Part shown: positions 12,268 to 22,784 of the stretch, one piece after another
Numbering within the stretch: position 1 is the stretch's first letter
Layout: every line of letters begins with the position of its first letter
Assembly (NCBI GenBank): GCA_020205615.1
Contig: CM035170.1
Coordinates: 121,584,642-121,648,641, forward strand
DNA length: 64,000 nt
Source of the DNA: Panax quinquefolius
Lineage: Eukaryota > Streptophyta > Magnoliopsida > Apiales > Araliaceae
Direction of reading: 5' to 3'
Notes under the pieces: generated by a model
Database searches by the model: none
What the model saw: the letters and a program-made list of their open reading frames with translations, nothing else
What the model was told of the DNA's origin: nothing
Program-made: the position numbers and the translations under genes

Positions 12268-13020
12268 TGTTGGGTGTGGGTCCTCACCCATGAGATAGAA
12301 TCTAAGATAGAAAAGAATGGGTTTATATACTTGATATTAATCCAATTAGAAATTGGGTTAATGGAAGCAATATTGGAATTGGAGATTACATGAAAGGAAT
12401 TCAAGTTGAAAAAGGATTTACTTGTTAGAGTGGTTGGTGACCAAGACAAGGAGATGTGATCCCTAATTTGATTAGGAGAATAAATTGTTTCTAATCCATA
12501 ATAGGAATGGATTAAGAAGAGTCTTATAAATAAGGCTATGAGGAGTCTTATTTGATCGTGAGATAGAAGCTTGGTGGTAAGAAGATACCAAAAGAATAAA
12601 TTGAGAGAATTACTGTTTGTTGTTCGTGGATATCCGCCATCATCTCCTTTCAATTGAAAACTTGAAGACTTTATTGCTTGGGGTGTTTTTTGGTGGTGAA
12701 GTTAATTAGGTTTCTCAACTTAATTAAAGGTAAATTTGTATTATCTCAATTTATTGTGTAACCTCAAGTTTTAGGGCATAAAACTTGAGAGGATTATTGT
12801 AAGCCCATTATTAGTGATATAGTGGAGATTCGGAGTTTGACCCGTGGTTTTTACCTCTTAATTTTAGAGGGTTTTCCACGTAAATTTGGTGTCTTGCTTG
12901 TTGATGGTTATTTGTTATTTTTGTTCTCATAATTGGTTTTGTTAATTTCATATTTAATTGCATAAAAACGGAAAAGTAATTCCTGGGATATAGATTATTT
13001 TTGGCGTACTTTTCCCAACA
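12268..13020 (+). repeat. 3' LTR of the outer Copia element (753 bp)
   Basis: It starts TGTTGGG, ends CCCAACA and pairs with 600-1348. The target duplication GATCC follows at 13021-13025, and after it the interrupted flank sequence resumes with the same phrase as near 285. Confidence 0.93.
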
Positions 13021-13323
13021 GATCCGGCTGATGAGGAGATGGAGAAGAAGAGTTGAGAATGGTCAGATCTGGCCGGATGAGATAAAGTATTAATTAAGGG
13101 TAAAATCAGAAAATTGTATCTATTCTTAATCTGTGTGAAAATATGCAGAACGTCAAATATTTTGGAATGGAGGGAGTAGTATTTTATTGGTCAATTAATC
13201 AACTTAATTACCCAAAAATGTACTGCATGCTAACCGGATTCCAATCCTTTCACCTAACGATTGTAATTGCTAATTAACACAAGTAAACAACACTAAGTTA
13301 CATGGAAAGGATGAAAATGCATA

Positions 13324-13585
13324 TTCCCTCCGTTTCTTAATATAGGTCGTTTTAGACATGTGCACAAGAATTAAGAAAATGATTGAAAATCATTAATTAT
13401 ACTATCAATTGTCTATAATACCATTCACCTCACTTATTTCATAAATATGGATCAAAAAATTAGGTGAAGTAATAAGGGGCAATTTAGGAAAAATAGTGAT
13501 CAATTCTCCTAGATAATCACAAACGAAAAATAATTAAGAATAACAAAAAAAGTCCAAAACGACCTACATATAAGAATGGAGAGAG
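13324..13585. mobile_element. Stowaway-like MITE, family A, copy 1
   Basis: The ends are inverted (TTCCCTCCGTTTCTTA on the left; CTCTCTCCATTCTTAT read from the right) and TA lies on both sides (13322-13323 and 13586-13587). The inner terminal words AGGTCGTTTTAGAC and GTCCAAAACGACCT match each other. A related 260 bp copy is at 22161-22420. It has no coding capacity; TA target and CTCCCTCCGT ends fit non-autonomous Tc1/mariner elements. Confidence 0.85.
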
Positions 13586-14764
13586 TAAGATATATGTATT
13601 ATATTAATTTCCACCACGTGAATACAACTGACTCCAGTCACTGCTACGACCATGACCAGAGGTTCTATCTATCCCTGTTCCTGCCATTTTCTCGAATCCA
13701 TAGAAAAACAAGATGACAAGGGAATTAATTATATATATACAACAAGAATATTGCTTTCTTGAATTGAAGAAAACTAAGATATATATATCATCATGTTCAA
13801 ATAATGGTCATGCAAATCCATGTTCCTCATCATAAATGTTTCATTAACGTACAAGGGGTTAACTAAAATGAAGCAGACAAAAGTTTTAAAGAAGGCATAA
13901 AATCATCGACTGTGAATCGGATATAACACCTGATGCCTTTTTAACAATTAATTAATTTCCGGGATTCTTTTATCCTTTTCCCGGACACTTAGAAGTTGAC
14001 AAGTCTTAAATTAATTAGTATATATATATATATATATATATATATTACTGTCAACTACAACTATAAATCAATAATGGATAGCCTCTCAAAAGAGCATTGG
14101 TAGTTGGTACCAACCCTTGTCTAGCAAAACGGAAGCAGACAGTGAAATTCAATATACCCACTAAACCATGAGTGGTCATGGTCTTCCGGAGAGAATCAAA
14201 GATTAGCCAGGAAAACTATTTTATTTTTCATGAGTAAAAGGAATTAAATAATAATGGAGAATAGCATTTAATTATAAGAACATCCGATAATAACAAGCAT
14301 TAAAAATCAGAACCTTTCAAAGAAATTACAGATGAGAGAGACTAGCAATGGGTTTTACTCTGCTAAATTCATGAAATTTATTTTTTTGAAATATATAGAC
14401 AATAGTGATGAAGAAAAGGTAGCAAAGGAGAAGAACAAGTGTTTAATTTTTTTTCCTTCTTCTTGTTATACTCCTACTCCATAATAATAGAGTCCTTCTG
14501 TGCGGAGTAATTTGTTTTCACTAACAATTTGACATTATAATTCATTTATTCGTTAGAATAAATTTCTTTTCTTCTTTCGGTCCAATTATCTTATCCGCAA
14601 ACGGTTATTGATAATAATATCATATGCTTGGATTTGGAAGGAGTCTGGAAAAGAGAGACCCTACTTTTTACCAAGTACAACCAATAATAATGTGGACCCA
14701 CCCACTGTATAAAATAATAATCTTTCCCCTCTAAATTTTATTGTTGACTAGTTAGTATAATATA
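13586..14764. other. Intergenic, no gene seen
   Basis: AT-rich sequence with a (TA)n run at 14020-14045. I see no conserved coding frame and no long repeat within it. Confidence 0.6.
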
Positions 14765-15044
14765 AGAGTAATGTTACAGATACAAGTATTGATTAATAAA
14801 TTATTTTAATGTAGTCTTCAGCTTCACACAATATATTGAGATGAGTATGTCACATTAGTAGTTTGTAAAATATTTATAAAATAATTTGTGTTTCTAGCAT
14901 TATTCATAATATAATGCTACAAACACAAACTATTCTATAAATATTTTATAAATTGCTGATATGGCATACTTCATCTCAGCATATTGATCAACAAATTACA
15001 ATTTGTAAAATACTTATAAAATAGTTTGTTTATAGCATTACTCT
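14765..15044. mobile_element. Small fold-back element
   Basis: The ends AGAGTAATGTTA and its inverted partner TAGCATTACTCT enclose about 280 bp. Inside, AAATATTTATAAAATAATTT near 14874 and TATTCTATAAATATTTTAT near 14929 form a further hairpin around 14870-14965, and a third copy of the arm occurs at 15004-15030. The target duplication is not clear. The superfamily is uncertain. Confidence 0.65.
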
Positions 15045-15087
15045 AATATCTCTCTTATATCTTTCTTTATTTCGTTTGTTTTTTAAT

Positions 15088-16260
15088 GGGCAAAGGTGCA
15101 AAAATGCGCTCGATATTTTACTGCGGATGTCCCACTTTCACCTTAAACTAATTTTTTTTTGAAAAAAAGACTTAGCGTTACAAATTTAAGGTCGATTGTC
15201 ACTGTAGTTAAAAAAAATCCATTGAAAGCAAACAGACGTGCTAAGCGAATGACATGGTGACAAAAATAAATTTTTTTCTTTTTTTCTCTTTCTTCTCTCT
15301 CTTTCCTCTTCCTTTCTTCTCCTTTCTCTCTCTCTCTCCTTTCTTCTCCCTCTGTTCTAAAATAAGAAAACAGAACAATGCGATAAAAAACAGAACAATG
15401 TACATAGAGTATGAACAAGTGTCAGAATGTGGAAGTGACTTCAATGAGAACGATAACCGTAAGCTATAAAAGCTTATGAACATAGAGATGTCACTTGACA
15501 CACTATTAGAAGTCTGAAAGGAGGAATATTATGTTCCTAAATTTGTTGCCAAAAAATTGACCTAATGGTTAATTTTGTAACTGAATCTCTTTGATCCAAA
15601 TAAATTGAAATTTGTAGCATTTACCATATACTTTCTGGAGCACTTTTCACAGTACGCCTCATGGTGATGCGGCCACCTCCGAGGCTGCCAACCTTTCTGA
15701 CGAGTTCATTCTGCAACTTCAAAGCCGTCTGGCCTGCAAATGCGGACTGCTGGATGGGAACCAACGTATAAAAAACAGAACAATGCGATACTTAGTGTGA
15801 TCGATACAAAGAATATTAGGCTTGATTTAGAGGTGCGTTTATTATTAGGGTTTCGAGAGGAGAGGTTTGTGGATCGATTGTTCATACGAAATTGAAGCTT
15901 GGCGGAGTCTATTGTGTTTTTGTTTGCGTTATTGCACGAGATAGGTGGCTCAGTTTTGTTAACTCGATTCCTGTTTGTGTTTTCTTATTTTAGAACAGAG
16001 GGAGAAGAAAGGAGAGAGAGAGAAAAAGGAAGAAGAAAGGAAGAGAGAAAGAGACAAGAAAGAAAAAAAAATAAAAAATTTTATTTTTGGCACATGTCTA
16101 TCGCTTAGCACGTCCGTTTGTCTAGTTGGATTTTTTTTTTAATGGCAGGGGCACAATTGACCTTAAATTTGTAACGTTAAGGGTATTTTTGAAAAAAAAA
16201 ATTAGTTTAGAATGAAAGTAAGACATCTGTGTAAACATATATTTTTTTGGACCTTTTTCC
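15088..16260. mobile_element. Mutator-like element with long TIRs carrying a gene fragment (Pack-MULE type)
   Basis: Terminal inverted repeats of about 280 bp (15088-15370 and 15978-16260) are recognisable along their length, including a CT/GA-rich block and the inner boundary word CTGTTCTAAAATAAGAAAAC. The outer ends read GGGCAAAGGTGCAAAAA and GGAAAAAGGTCCAAAAA. A 10 bp flank GTTTTTTAAT (15078-15087) matches GTTTTTTACT (16261-16270) at nine positions, within the usual 9-11 bp range of Mutator target duplications. The centre has no transposase but holds an Lhcb2 fragment. Long TIRs plus a captured host gene piece define a Pack-MULE. Confidence 0.85.
15624..15770 (-). pseudogene. Captured Lhcb2 fragment (LHCII type II, transit-peptide region)
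   Basis: Read on the minus strand, one frame gives [19 protein letters not shown] followed by [20 protein letters not shown] and ESIW. This is the chloroplast transit peptide and mature N terminus of Lhcb2, the type II chlorophyll a/b-binding protein of LHCII. The start codon and the rest of the protein are absent. Directly after the Trp codon the bases read TG|GTAAAT, a plausible 5' splice site, and type II Cab genes are known to have an intron near this place. The fragment is therefore genomic DNA rather than a cDNA copy. It lies inside the Mutator-like element between two copies of AAAAAACAGAACAATG (near 15385 and 15771). Confidence 0.88.
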
Positions 16261-16270
16261 GTTTTTTACT

Positions 16271-17323
16271 ACTAACATTTTATTTGAAGGGCAAGTATCT
16301 TTCTCTATCCTTGGCCTTGGGTTGAGAAAATGTCTTTTTCCCATATATTAATGGGGCAAAAAATTATTCTTGTTACCAGTATCAGTTCTCTTTGATTGGT
16401 TGCTCAATTCTCCAAAGCTATGGACCATCTACTCGTACTAGTACCAGTACTAGTATATAATACACTCCAAGTATAGATGACGACCAAAATAAATAAACAA
16501 AGTCCTAGGTAGACCCATAATATAGATAGATGTCGAGATATGGGTGGTGTTGTCATTGTCAGTTAAAACATAGAATAGAATGCAACCGTTTTACACTCTG
16601 TGTGTTTTTCATACTCACATGTCAGGAAAGAAACTAATAGAAAAGTAATTTTCTTTAAATTTGTATGAGTTTAGTAAATAAAATATAATAATTTTTTTCA
16701 AAGTAAATAATCATGATTATAAAAAATATATAAAATATTAAACCTATCCTGGATCACCAATAGCGTAAGTCGTGGCACAGTAAATGTTAGAAAATTAATA
16801 AGTTAATTTTTGAGTAATTATTACAATTAGCATACCTTACATATGGATCGGGCTAGAATGAAATTTATTTTTAGATAAGTTAGTCAATTGAACAATAAAA
16901 TACGGACACAAATAAAATCTCGTATGCGTGTCAATACTGACCAATTGACCAACTTACCCAAAAATAAACTTCATGCTAACCACTTTCCTTACGTATACAA
17001 CCATTACTGACAGTTGGGACATTATGTAATGAAAAAGGGTCAAAGTCACACCATCTCATTAGTCATTGCGGACGGTCCCAAAGAGACATAATGAAGAAAC
17101 ATCACATAAACATAATTAACAATTACATTACAGCCACATTACGAAATGCTTATAAGTCGAGATAATAATACTAATGCGCCAGTAATCAGAACACAGCAAA
17201 TACAACCTAAGATCGAGAGGTTATCATGTTAATGGTTACAGTACACCATTAACATCTTCAGTATCAGATCTCCCCAAACTTACAATAGATATTCCTTTAA
17301 TGAACCATTTCAAAGAACAGGCA
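16271..17323. other. Intergenic, with a short inverted repeat
   Basis: The only structure I see is a pair of inverted arms at 16856-16890 and 16942-16976 (AAGTTAGTCAATTG against CAATTGACCAACTT, extending outward); a diverged copy of one arm occurs at 13188-13235. There is no coding frame with family resemblance. The last ~280 bp are probably the 3' UTR and downstream flank of the RPB6 gene. Confidence 0.5.
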
Positions 17324-20300
17324 TTAATCACCCCCAACTTGTCTCTTCCAAGAATCTTCCACAATCAGTTCATCTACTCCCCAGTCTTCATAGCTACAGG
17401 AAAATAAATTTCGGGACTGAGACAGGGAAGAATGAAGAAATTGTATTTATGGATTAAGAACTTATAAAACAGCCTCACCTTCCATCGGGCAGGTAACGGC
17501 GAATGGTGAAGGGTATCTTCCGCTGTCACAATTCCTTCATTGCAATCTAAAACAAAAGGATAGAACAAATTTATGAGATCGATTACAAGCAGGAAAATCC
17601 TTTAATGTAAATGATGTACAACCCAAATCAATTGAATAACAAATTATGACGGCTTCTCTTTTTTAGCCATTAATGTTAAGCCGGAACAAGATTCCATTCC
17701 TTAGTCAATATGATCAATATAAAGTTATAAACAATATACTATGTTGTTCTTTGCACCAAGTGACTCTAACCTGTGTTCTTTGTAGCACAGAAAGGCATTG
17801 TCATACCCATAGTTGTCAGAATCTTACGATACGCGATACGTATCGACGATACGTATCTCAAGGTGAATCTAAAATGAAACCGTATCCTACGATTCAATTA
17901 GAATCAGTGTTCTAAAAATCTCCGCCTTGGTCCGCCTAGGCCCTGCCTAGGCGCTAAGCCCCCCTGGCGCCACACCTAGGCCCAAGGTGGCAAAAAAATC
18001 CCTCCAGAAAATTAGGTGAGGTCTAGGCGGAGAGGTTTTTTTATTTTAATAACTACCCAAACCAGATCTTAATATATTTATTTTTCAAATGATTTACCAT
18101 ATTCATAATACATGTTGTAGCATATCAAATCACAACAAGAAGTTAACAATATCAAGTCAAAATGGATAATTTTATTATAGTTGTACTTTTTTGAACTAGT
18201 ACCAACTTCAAATTATATAAATGATAATACATTTGTAATATTTAGTTTAATTCAATATAATTCTTAAATTTATGTTTAGTTTCTTAAGTTTTAATATTAA
18301 ATTAAATTCTTGAAATTTTAAATTTTATTATTTAATTAGCAATCTTGTTTATGAATAAACTAATACGTTAAAAATATGTTTGAATTTTGAACAATTGCAT
18401 GTTTGTGTTTGAACTTTGACATTAGCAATATGAATATGTGTTTGAACTTTAAGAAAATGCCTCTCGCCTAGCGCCTTTTAGAACATTGATTACAATTTGA
18501 TACAATTCTTACAAAACGATACAATACACGACTTTTTAAAATTAGTAACCGACATGATTTTTTTTAAAGTTGAACCAAAAGAGTAAAAACAAAACTTTTT
18601 AGCCTTCTACCATTTCTAATGAAGAGGTTTTTTAGTACAAATATTCTCTTGATGAGCCTTTAATCACTTTTTAGAATTTTATATCTTCCTGAAGCTCTAT
18701 TTCTCTCACGTCACTTTCTATAAGTCGATATAAAAATCTCCACTTTTTTGTTTTATAAATAAAAGATGAATTTGAATTTTCGTTTTCTCTTGTTACTTTA
18801 TAAAGATTACTAGAATAATATCTAATAAATTAATTTGAAGTATTTTGGCTACTATGCAACTATAAAATTTATTTTTAATCTATAATAATATTTACTTAAC
18901 TGCTTTTATGTATAGTCATGCCTGATTCACGATACGATACATGAAACACGATAGGGGGTCTTCAATATACGATACAATTTAAGATTTGATAACTATGGTC
19001 AAACCCCACCATGACCAATATTTAACATTGAATCAGGCATGGGAATACATGAAATATTTCAATGAAATATATAGTACATAAGATGGAGCTAACTTTCACG
19101 TATTAATCTCAACTCTTTGCTAACACTTAAAAGAAGTGCAGTATGAACTAGGAGAAGAAGTACATAAACATAATCTATTTATGTAATGTGCCTAATGTAA
19201 GGTGTCACCAAGAAATCAATAATCATCTTAATGATCTTTCAATTTTATTTTGCAATTGAACCGTTATTATAAAGTTATGCTTTAGTCATTGATGATAGTT
19301 TGGTTGCAATGATGTCAAAGATTATTTAACAAGGCATGGACATTGTTCAAAATTGCGATTCGAGGCGTGCGCCTCGTGGTGAGGCCTACGCCTTACTGAG
19401 AAATTCATAGGCTTGGGCTTTATTCGACTGAGGCATGCGCATCGTCGCCTTGCGCCTCGAGGCGTAACAAGGCCTACGCCTTGATTTGAAAAAAAAAAGT
19501 TCGTGCGACTTCTCTTTCTCTCTCTTCACTTTCTTCTTCTTCTTCACACATCGTTCGAGTCGTGCAACTCTATGAAGTGTCTTCCTTCCGTCTCTCTGTT
19601 TTTAGAAAAGAAAGTACTATCAAATCTATCATCATTGGACTAAATATCTTATGGATAATTACAGTTATGTATCCCATAGTCTTTATAAATTTTTAGTTTA
19701 ATCCCAAAAGTTTTCTTAAATTTCAAAATACTAAAATTTAACATTTTACCCCTATAGTTTCAAAGTTTGAAGTTTGAAGTTCATTAGCCCATGTTTCTTT
19801 ATATTTCCTGCACTCAAGTCCCTAGAACAAAAAAAAACATTTCATGTGTTGATAACTCGACGAAGTCGAGTGTTGATAACTGAATCTTTTTCTCTAAATT
19901 ATTCATCACCACAAAATTTGTATATATTCAATATTTATCAATAACATATGTTTTCAAATCGAGGCTTATGCCTCGCCTAGTCCGAAGAAAAACGATTCGT
20001 ACCGCTTTTAGCTTTTTCGAACATTGGGCATGAAAACAAACTCTTTAATTTGTTTGATTTCTTAATAATTGCGTCTATGGACTCCTCCCTAAACAAGCTT
20101 TATCCTAAATATCAATATCAAATACCAATACTAAAGATGCATACGATACAAGTTGACAAGACTCAACCATCAAATATAGTACAATAAGGAAAAAGAAATG
20201 ACTTGGAAAAAAAAAAACTTGATGTGCTGATATGACTTGCAAAAAAAACTTGTATAGGTTGAGGGAGCAGAAGAAATGCACAACGGACAGACAAAAGGTA

Positions 20301-21864
20301 GTAGATGCATCAAAAGAAGAAAAGAAGTTCATGTAAGAAGTAAGAACACATATAGTCTGAATAGGCTTTCTTGCATTAAGCAAAGTCGTGTAAGCAGGGA
20401 AACTGACAATCAATTGCAAAGGAAAAGTTCCAACATTCTAAACAACCAACTGATGTAACTTGATTATGGGTGTGGAAAGACTGAATTAGATATCTAGCAC
20501 TAAGAAAAGTTGTGCGGGAAGGGCAATAGACAATTATCAATGAAGACAAAAGTTCCAACTCACTACACAACCAATTGGAGTAACTGGATTATTAGGGCTA
20601 GCATGGCGCGAACAATCTTATATTTAGTCATTGATTATGTTTTAATGTTAATTAGCCAAGTACGAGTACTAACAGCTTAAAAATGAACTAGGACCATCCC
20701 ATGACAAATAAGGGACATGGTTGGAAGTTTGGACTTTGGAGAGTAGCTTTTGATGAGTTCAGGATGGAATTTCTAAATTAAAAAATGCGGATACAAAGCA
20801 TTTAAACGAGGAAGTTACCTCAAGTGGATCAGTTTCACCCTCCAACTCAACCATCACAGGAGCATTCATGCTGGTCAGGAAAAAGTACAATTATTTTGTC
20901 ATTAACTGCTAATTCGAGTCAGCAAGATTGTAGAACTATAAACTTCAAAACATAAAAACCTTATCTGCAGGGCACGTGTCCCCAAGATTCTTGCACGTTC
21001 ATATTTAGTCATATATTTCGATGTCTTTCTAGCTCGTTCAACTTGTTCCTGCTCCTGTTTATCTTCACCATCAGCTTGAAGAGGATCAGGAACATCATCC
21101 TCTTTAGTTGCATCTGCATCCAGTTCCTCCTCTGCTCCTTCCTGAAAATTACTCCAGCAATAATTCAAACAAACATTGTTAAACAGAAGCAATGAAGTTT
21201 TTGAAATGTATTAACAATAATATAAGGGCTTCAACTAGAAACTAATTACATCAGGCTCTGGTTCAATCGGCTCATCGTCATATCTACACACATCAAAATG
21301 TTTCAATATCAGGTTTCATAAACAATCAAGGACTTGTGCGACAAACATAATAATTATTAATAACCATGTCAAAAAAATCTGTGTGCATATAAAAAGCCAT
21401 AACATCGGTGAAATATATGCTCGCCTTGAAAAGATTTTGGCCATAAAAGATTTTATTGTTTTTTAATGAGAGTGGGAGTATTAATGAGAACATTATAAAC
21501 TGAACTTGAAATACTAATGCAGCTGCGTGATTATTTGAGAGCATTAGAATTGTGATAGAATTGCAAATCAAATAAAGAATTCTAAACCCTAAGCCAAAAC
21601 CATAACCCATAAGACCATTAGCAAAAAAAAATTTATGACTAACACCTATATGAAACCACAAATCGGTACCATAATCATAACAAAATTTCACTTGAAATCA
21701 TGCCTACAGATTACAATAAATTTTCTTCTCAAAAACGAAATAAGCTAATGAATATTATTACGCATAATGAAGATACCAAAGCAAATAGACAAAACATCAA
21801 ACTCGGAGAGAGGAATGAAAAGTAAAACGAACCCTCCGTCCATCTCATAGTCTTCGTCGGCCAT
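17324..21864 (-). CDS. NRPB6: RNA polymerase subunit RPB6 (RPABC2), with an in-frame TGA
   Basis: This small subunit is shared by nuclear RNA polymerases I, II and III. Six exons: 21833-21864, 21250-21283, 20960-21141, 20819-20870, 17479-17546 and 17324-17393, all with GT-AG introns and consistent phase; the full frame would be 145 residues. It starts [10 protein letters not shown], has the usual acidic N-terminal region, then [43 protein letters not shown] and ends [11 protein letters not shown], as in the family. In exon 5 the codon between KEL and QRK, normally Arg, is TGA (17526-17528), so translation would stop after 106 residues and lose the conserved C-terminal part. This could be a C-to-T change of CGA, an inactive paralogue or a consensus error. 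A (GA)n tract lies in the leader just upstream. Confidence 0.9.
17809..18996. mobile_element. Non-autonomous TIR element in RPB6 intron 4, host of a nested insertion
   Basis: The ends ATAGTTGTCAGAATCTTACG and, inverted, ATAGTTATCAAATCTTAAAT form terminal repeats followed by repeated ACGATACG words. The flanks GTCATACCC (17800-17808) and GTCAAACCC (18998-19006) look like a 9 bp target duplication with one mismatch and one extra base, which suggests a Mutator-like origin. A hAT element (17905-18488) is inserted within it. No transposase is present. Confidence 0.7.
17905..18488. mobile_element. hAT-like element with GC-rich ends, nested copy
   Basis: It starts CAGTGTTCTAAAAA and ends TTTTAGAACATTG, with 8 bp flanks ATTAGAAT (17897-17904) and ATTACAAT (18489-18496) differing at one base; 8 bp is the hAT signature. 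Subterminal regions are unusually GC-rich with CGCCTAGGCGC-type palindromes, while the centre is very AT-rich. There is no coding frame. It is related to the element at 19341-20026. Confidence 0.85.
19341..20026. mobile_element. hAT-like element with GC-rich ends, second copy
   Basis: It starts CATTGTTCAAAAT and ends TTTTTCGAACATTG, with 8 bp flanks GGCATGGA (19333-19340) and GGCATGAA (20027-20034). The GC-rich ends contain repeated GAGGCGTGCGCCTCG and AAGGCCTACGCCTTG palindromes. The ends are close to those of 17905-18488, so both belong to one family, but the interiors differ. Confidence 0.85.
20379..20593. repeat. Diverged local duplication in RPB6 intron 4
   Basis: Segments 20379-20466 and 20501-20593 share the order AAAGT(C/T)GTG, GACAAT, AAAAGTTCCAAC, ACAACCAA and GTAACT(T/G)GATTAT. 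It is an old tandem duplication of about 90 bp. Confidence 0.6.
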
Positions 21865-22160
21865 TTTCGCTAAATCAAAACCTCTCTCTCTCTCTCTCTC
21901 TCTCTAATGTCGACTGAGAGGGGAAAAAGAACTTTCAGGTCTTTCTTACGGGTCGGCTATTTCTTTTCTCAACCTAATTTCATTTTGTGGGCCGGATTTA
22001 AAAATGCTTCTCAATTCTCACCGGGCCCGTTAAGCTAAAAGGCCATCACTCAATTAAAGCCATATTTGTCACAACTCATTTTTAAAACAGTTTATAACTT
22101 ATAGAGAACTAATAATTTTACATATCAAAATTTTGATATTTTCACATAATCTCTATCGTA

Positions 22161-22420
22161 CTCCCTCCGTCCCTATTTAAATGACCTTTTAGAGATGGGC
22201 ACACTCATTAAGATAATGATTAAAAATTATTAAATATAGTACTCAATTGTCTATAATACCCTTAAATCATTAATGAGTTTAAAGTACCAAAAAAATAGGT
22301 AGAGTAATGAGGGGTATTTTTAGAAAAATTATCATTAATTCTCCTAGATTTGAACAAACGTCAAATAATTAGGAACAAATAAAAAAGTCTAAAACGTCAT
22401 TTAAATAGGGACGGAGGAAG
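22161..22420. mobile_element. Stowaway-like MITE, family A, copy 2
   Basis: It starts CTCCCTCCGTCCCTATTTAA and ends with the inverted partner TTAAATAGGGACGGAGGAAG, with TA on both sides (22159-22160 and 22421-22422). The interior matches copy 1 (13324-13585), for example CAATTGTCTATAATACC in both. It lies in the shared upstream region of the divergent RPB6 and PMT genes. Confidence 0.88.
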
Positions 22421-22510
22421 TAATATTTAATTGCAATAAAAGTTGCACTAATAATTTGTTGCAAAATATGATAAGACCCTAAATAAATATGATATTTTTG
22501 TTTTAAAATA

Positions 22511-22784
22511 CTTCATCCGTTCCTAAAAGATTGTGGTTTTAAAAGAAAAATTTTGTTTCAAAAAGTTTGTCATTTACAACTTTCGAGGTGAATAAATTAT
22601 TTACTTTCCTATATTACCCCTACCTTCTCTCATTGTCTCAAGAAATTCTCTTTATGTATTAATAGTTTTTAATTTTCCATAAAAAGGTAGTGATAGAATT
22701 TTAAATAAATTTTATTTGATAAATGATATTATTTTTTTAATTCATGTGTAAAAAATTTAAACGATAATCTTTTATTTATCGGTC
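22511..22784. mobile_element. MITE, family B, copy 1
   Basis: The left end CTTCATCCGTTCCTAAAAGA and the degenerate inverted right end near AAACGATAATCTTTTATTTA enclose about 270 bp. Internal words such as TACAACTTTCGAG and TATTAATAGTTTTTAA recur in the copies at 41724-42213 and 51283-51542. It is non-coding. Confidence 0.75.

Larger units (their letters stand above)
600..13020 (+). mobile_element. Outer Ty1/Copia LTR retrotransposon, deleted and nested
   Basis: Complete boundaries are visible. The LTRs begin TGTTGGG and end CCCAAC(A/G), at 600-1348 and 12268-13020, and are flanked by a 5 bp target duplication GATCC (595-599 and 13021-13025). The internal part is Copia-like on the plus strand: gag, a zinc knuckle, a short protease-like stretch and the beginning of reverse transcriptase, all broken by stops and frameshifts. 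Integrase and most of the reverse transcriptase are missing. A second element (2932-12222) sits inside it with its own target duplication. Without that insert the outer copy is only about 3.1 kb, so it is a deletion derivative that cannot move by itself. Confidence 0.93.

Noticed and set aside
12246..12653. Minus-strand frame of 135 codons
   Set aside because: It lies in the LTR, and a diverged version occurs in the other LTR; it is a chance frame in repeat sequence.
15241..15501. Open frames rich in Lys/Glu/Arg or Phe/Ser on both strands
   Set aside because: They arise from the CT/GA-rich block of the Mutator-like TIR; the same occurs at 15899-16108 in the other TIR. No domain is visible.
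20902..21192. Separate small acidic protein gene
   Set aside because: It is RPB6 exon 3 read through into its introns.
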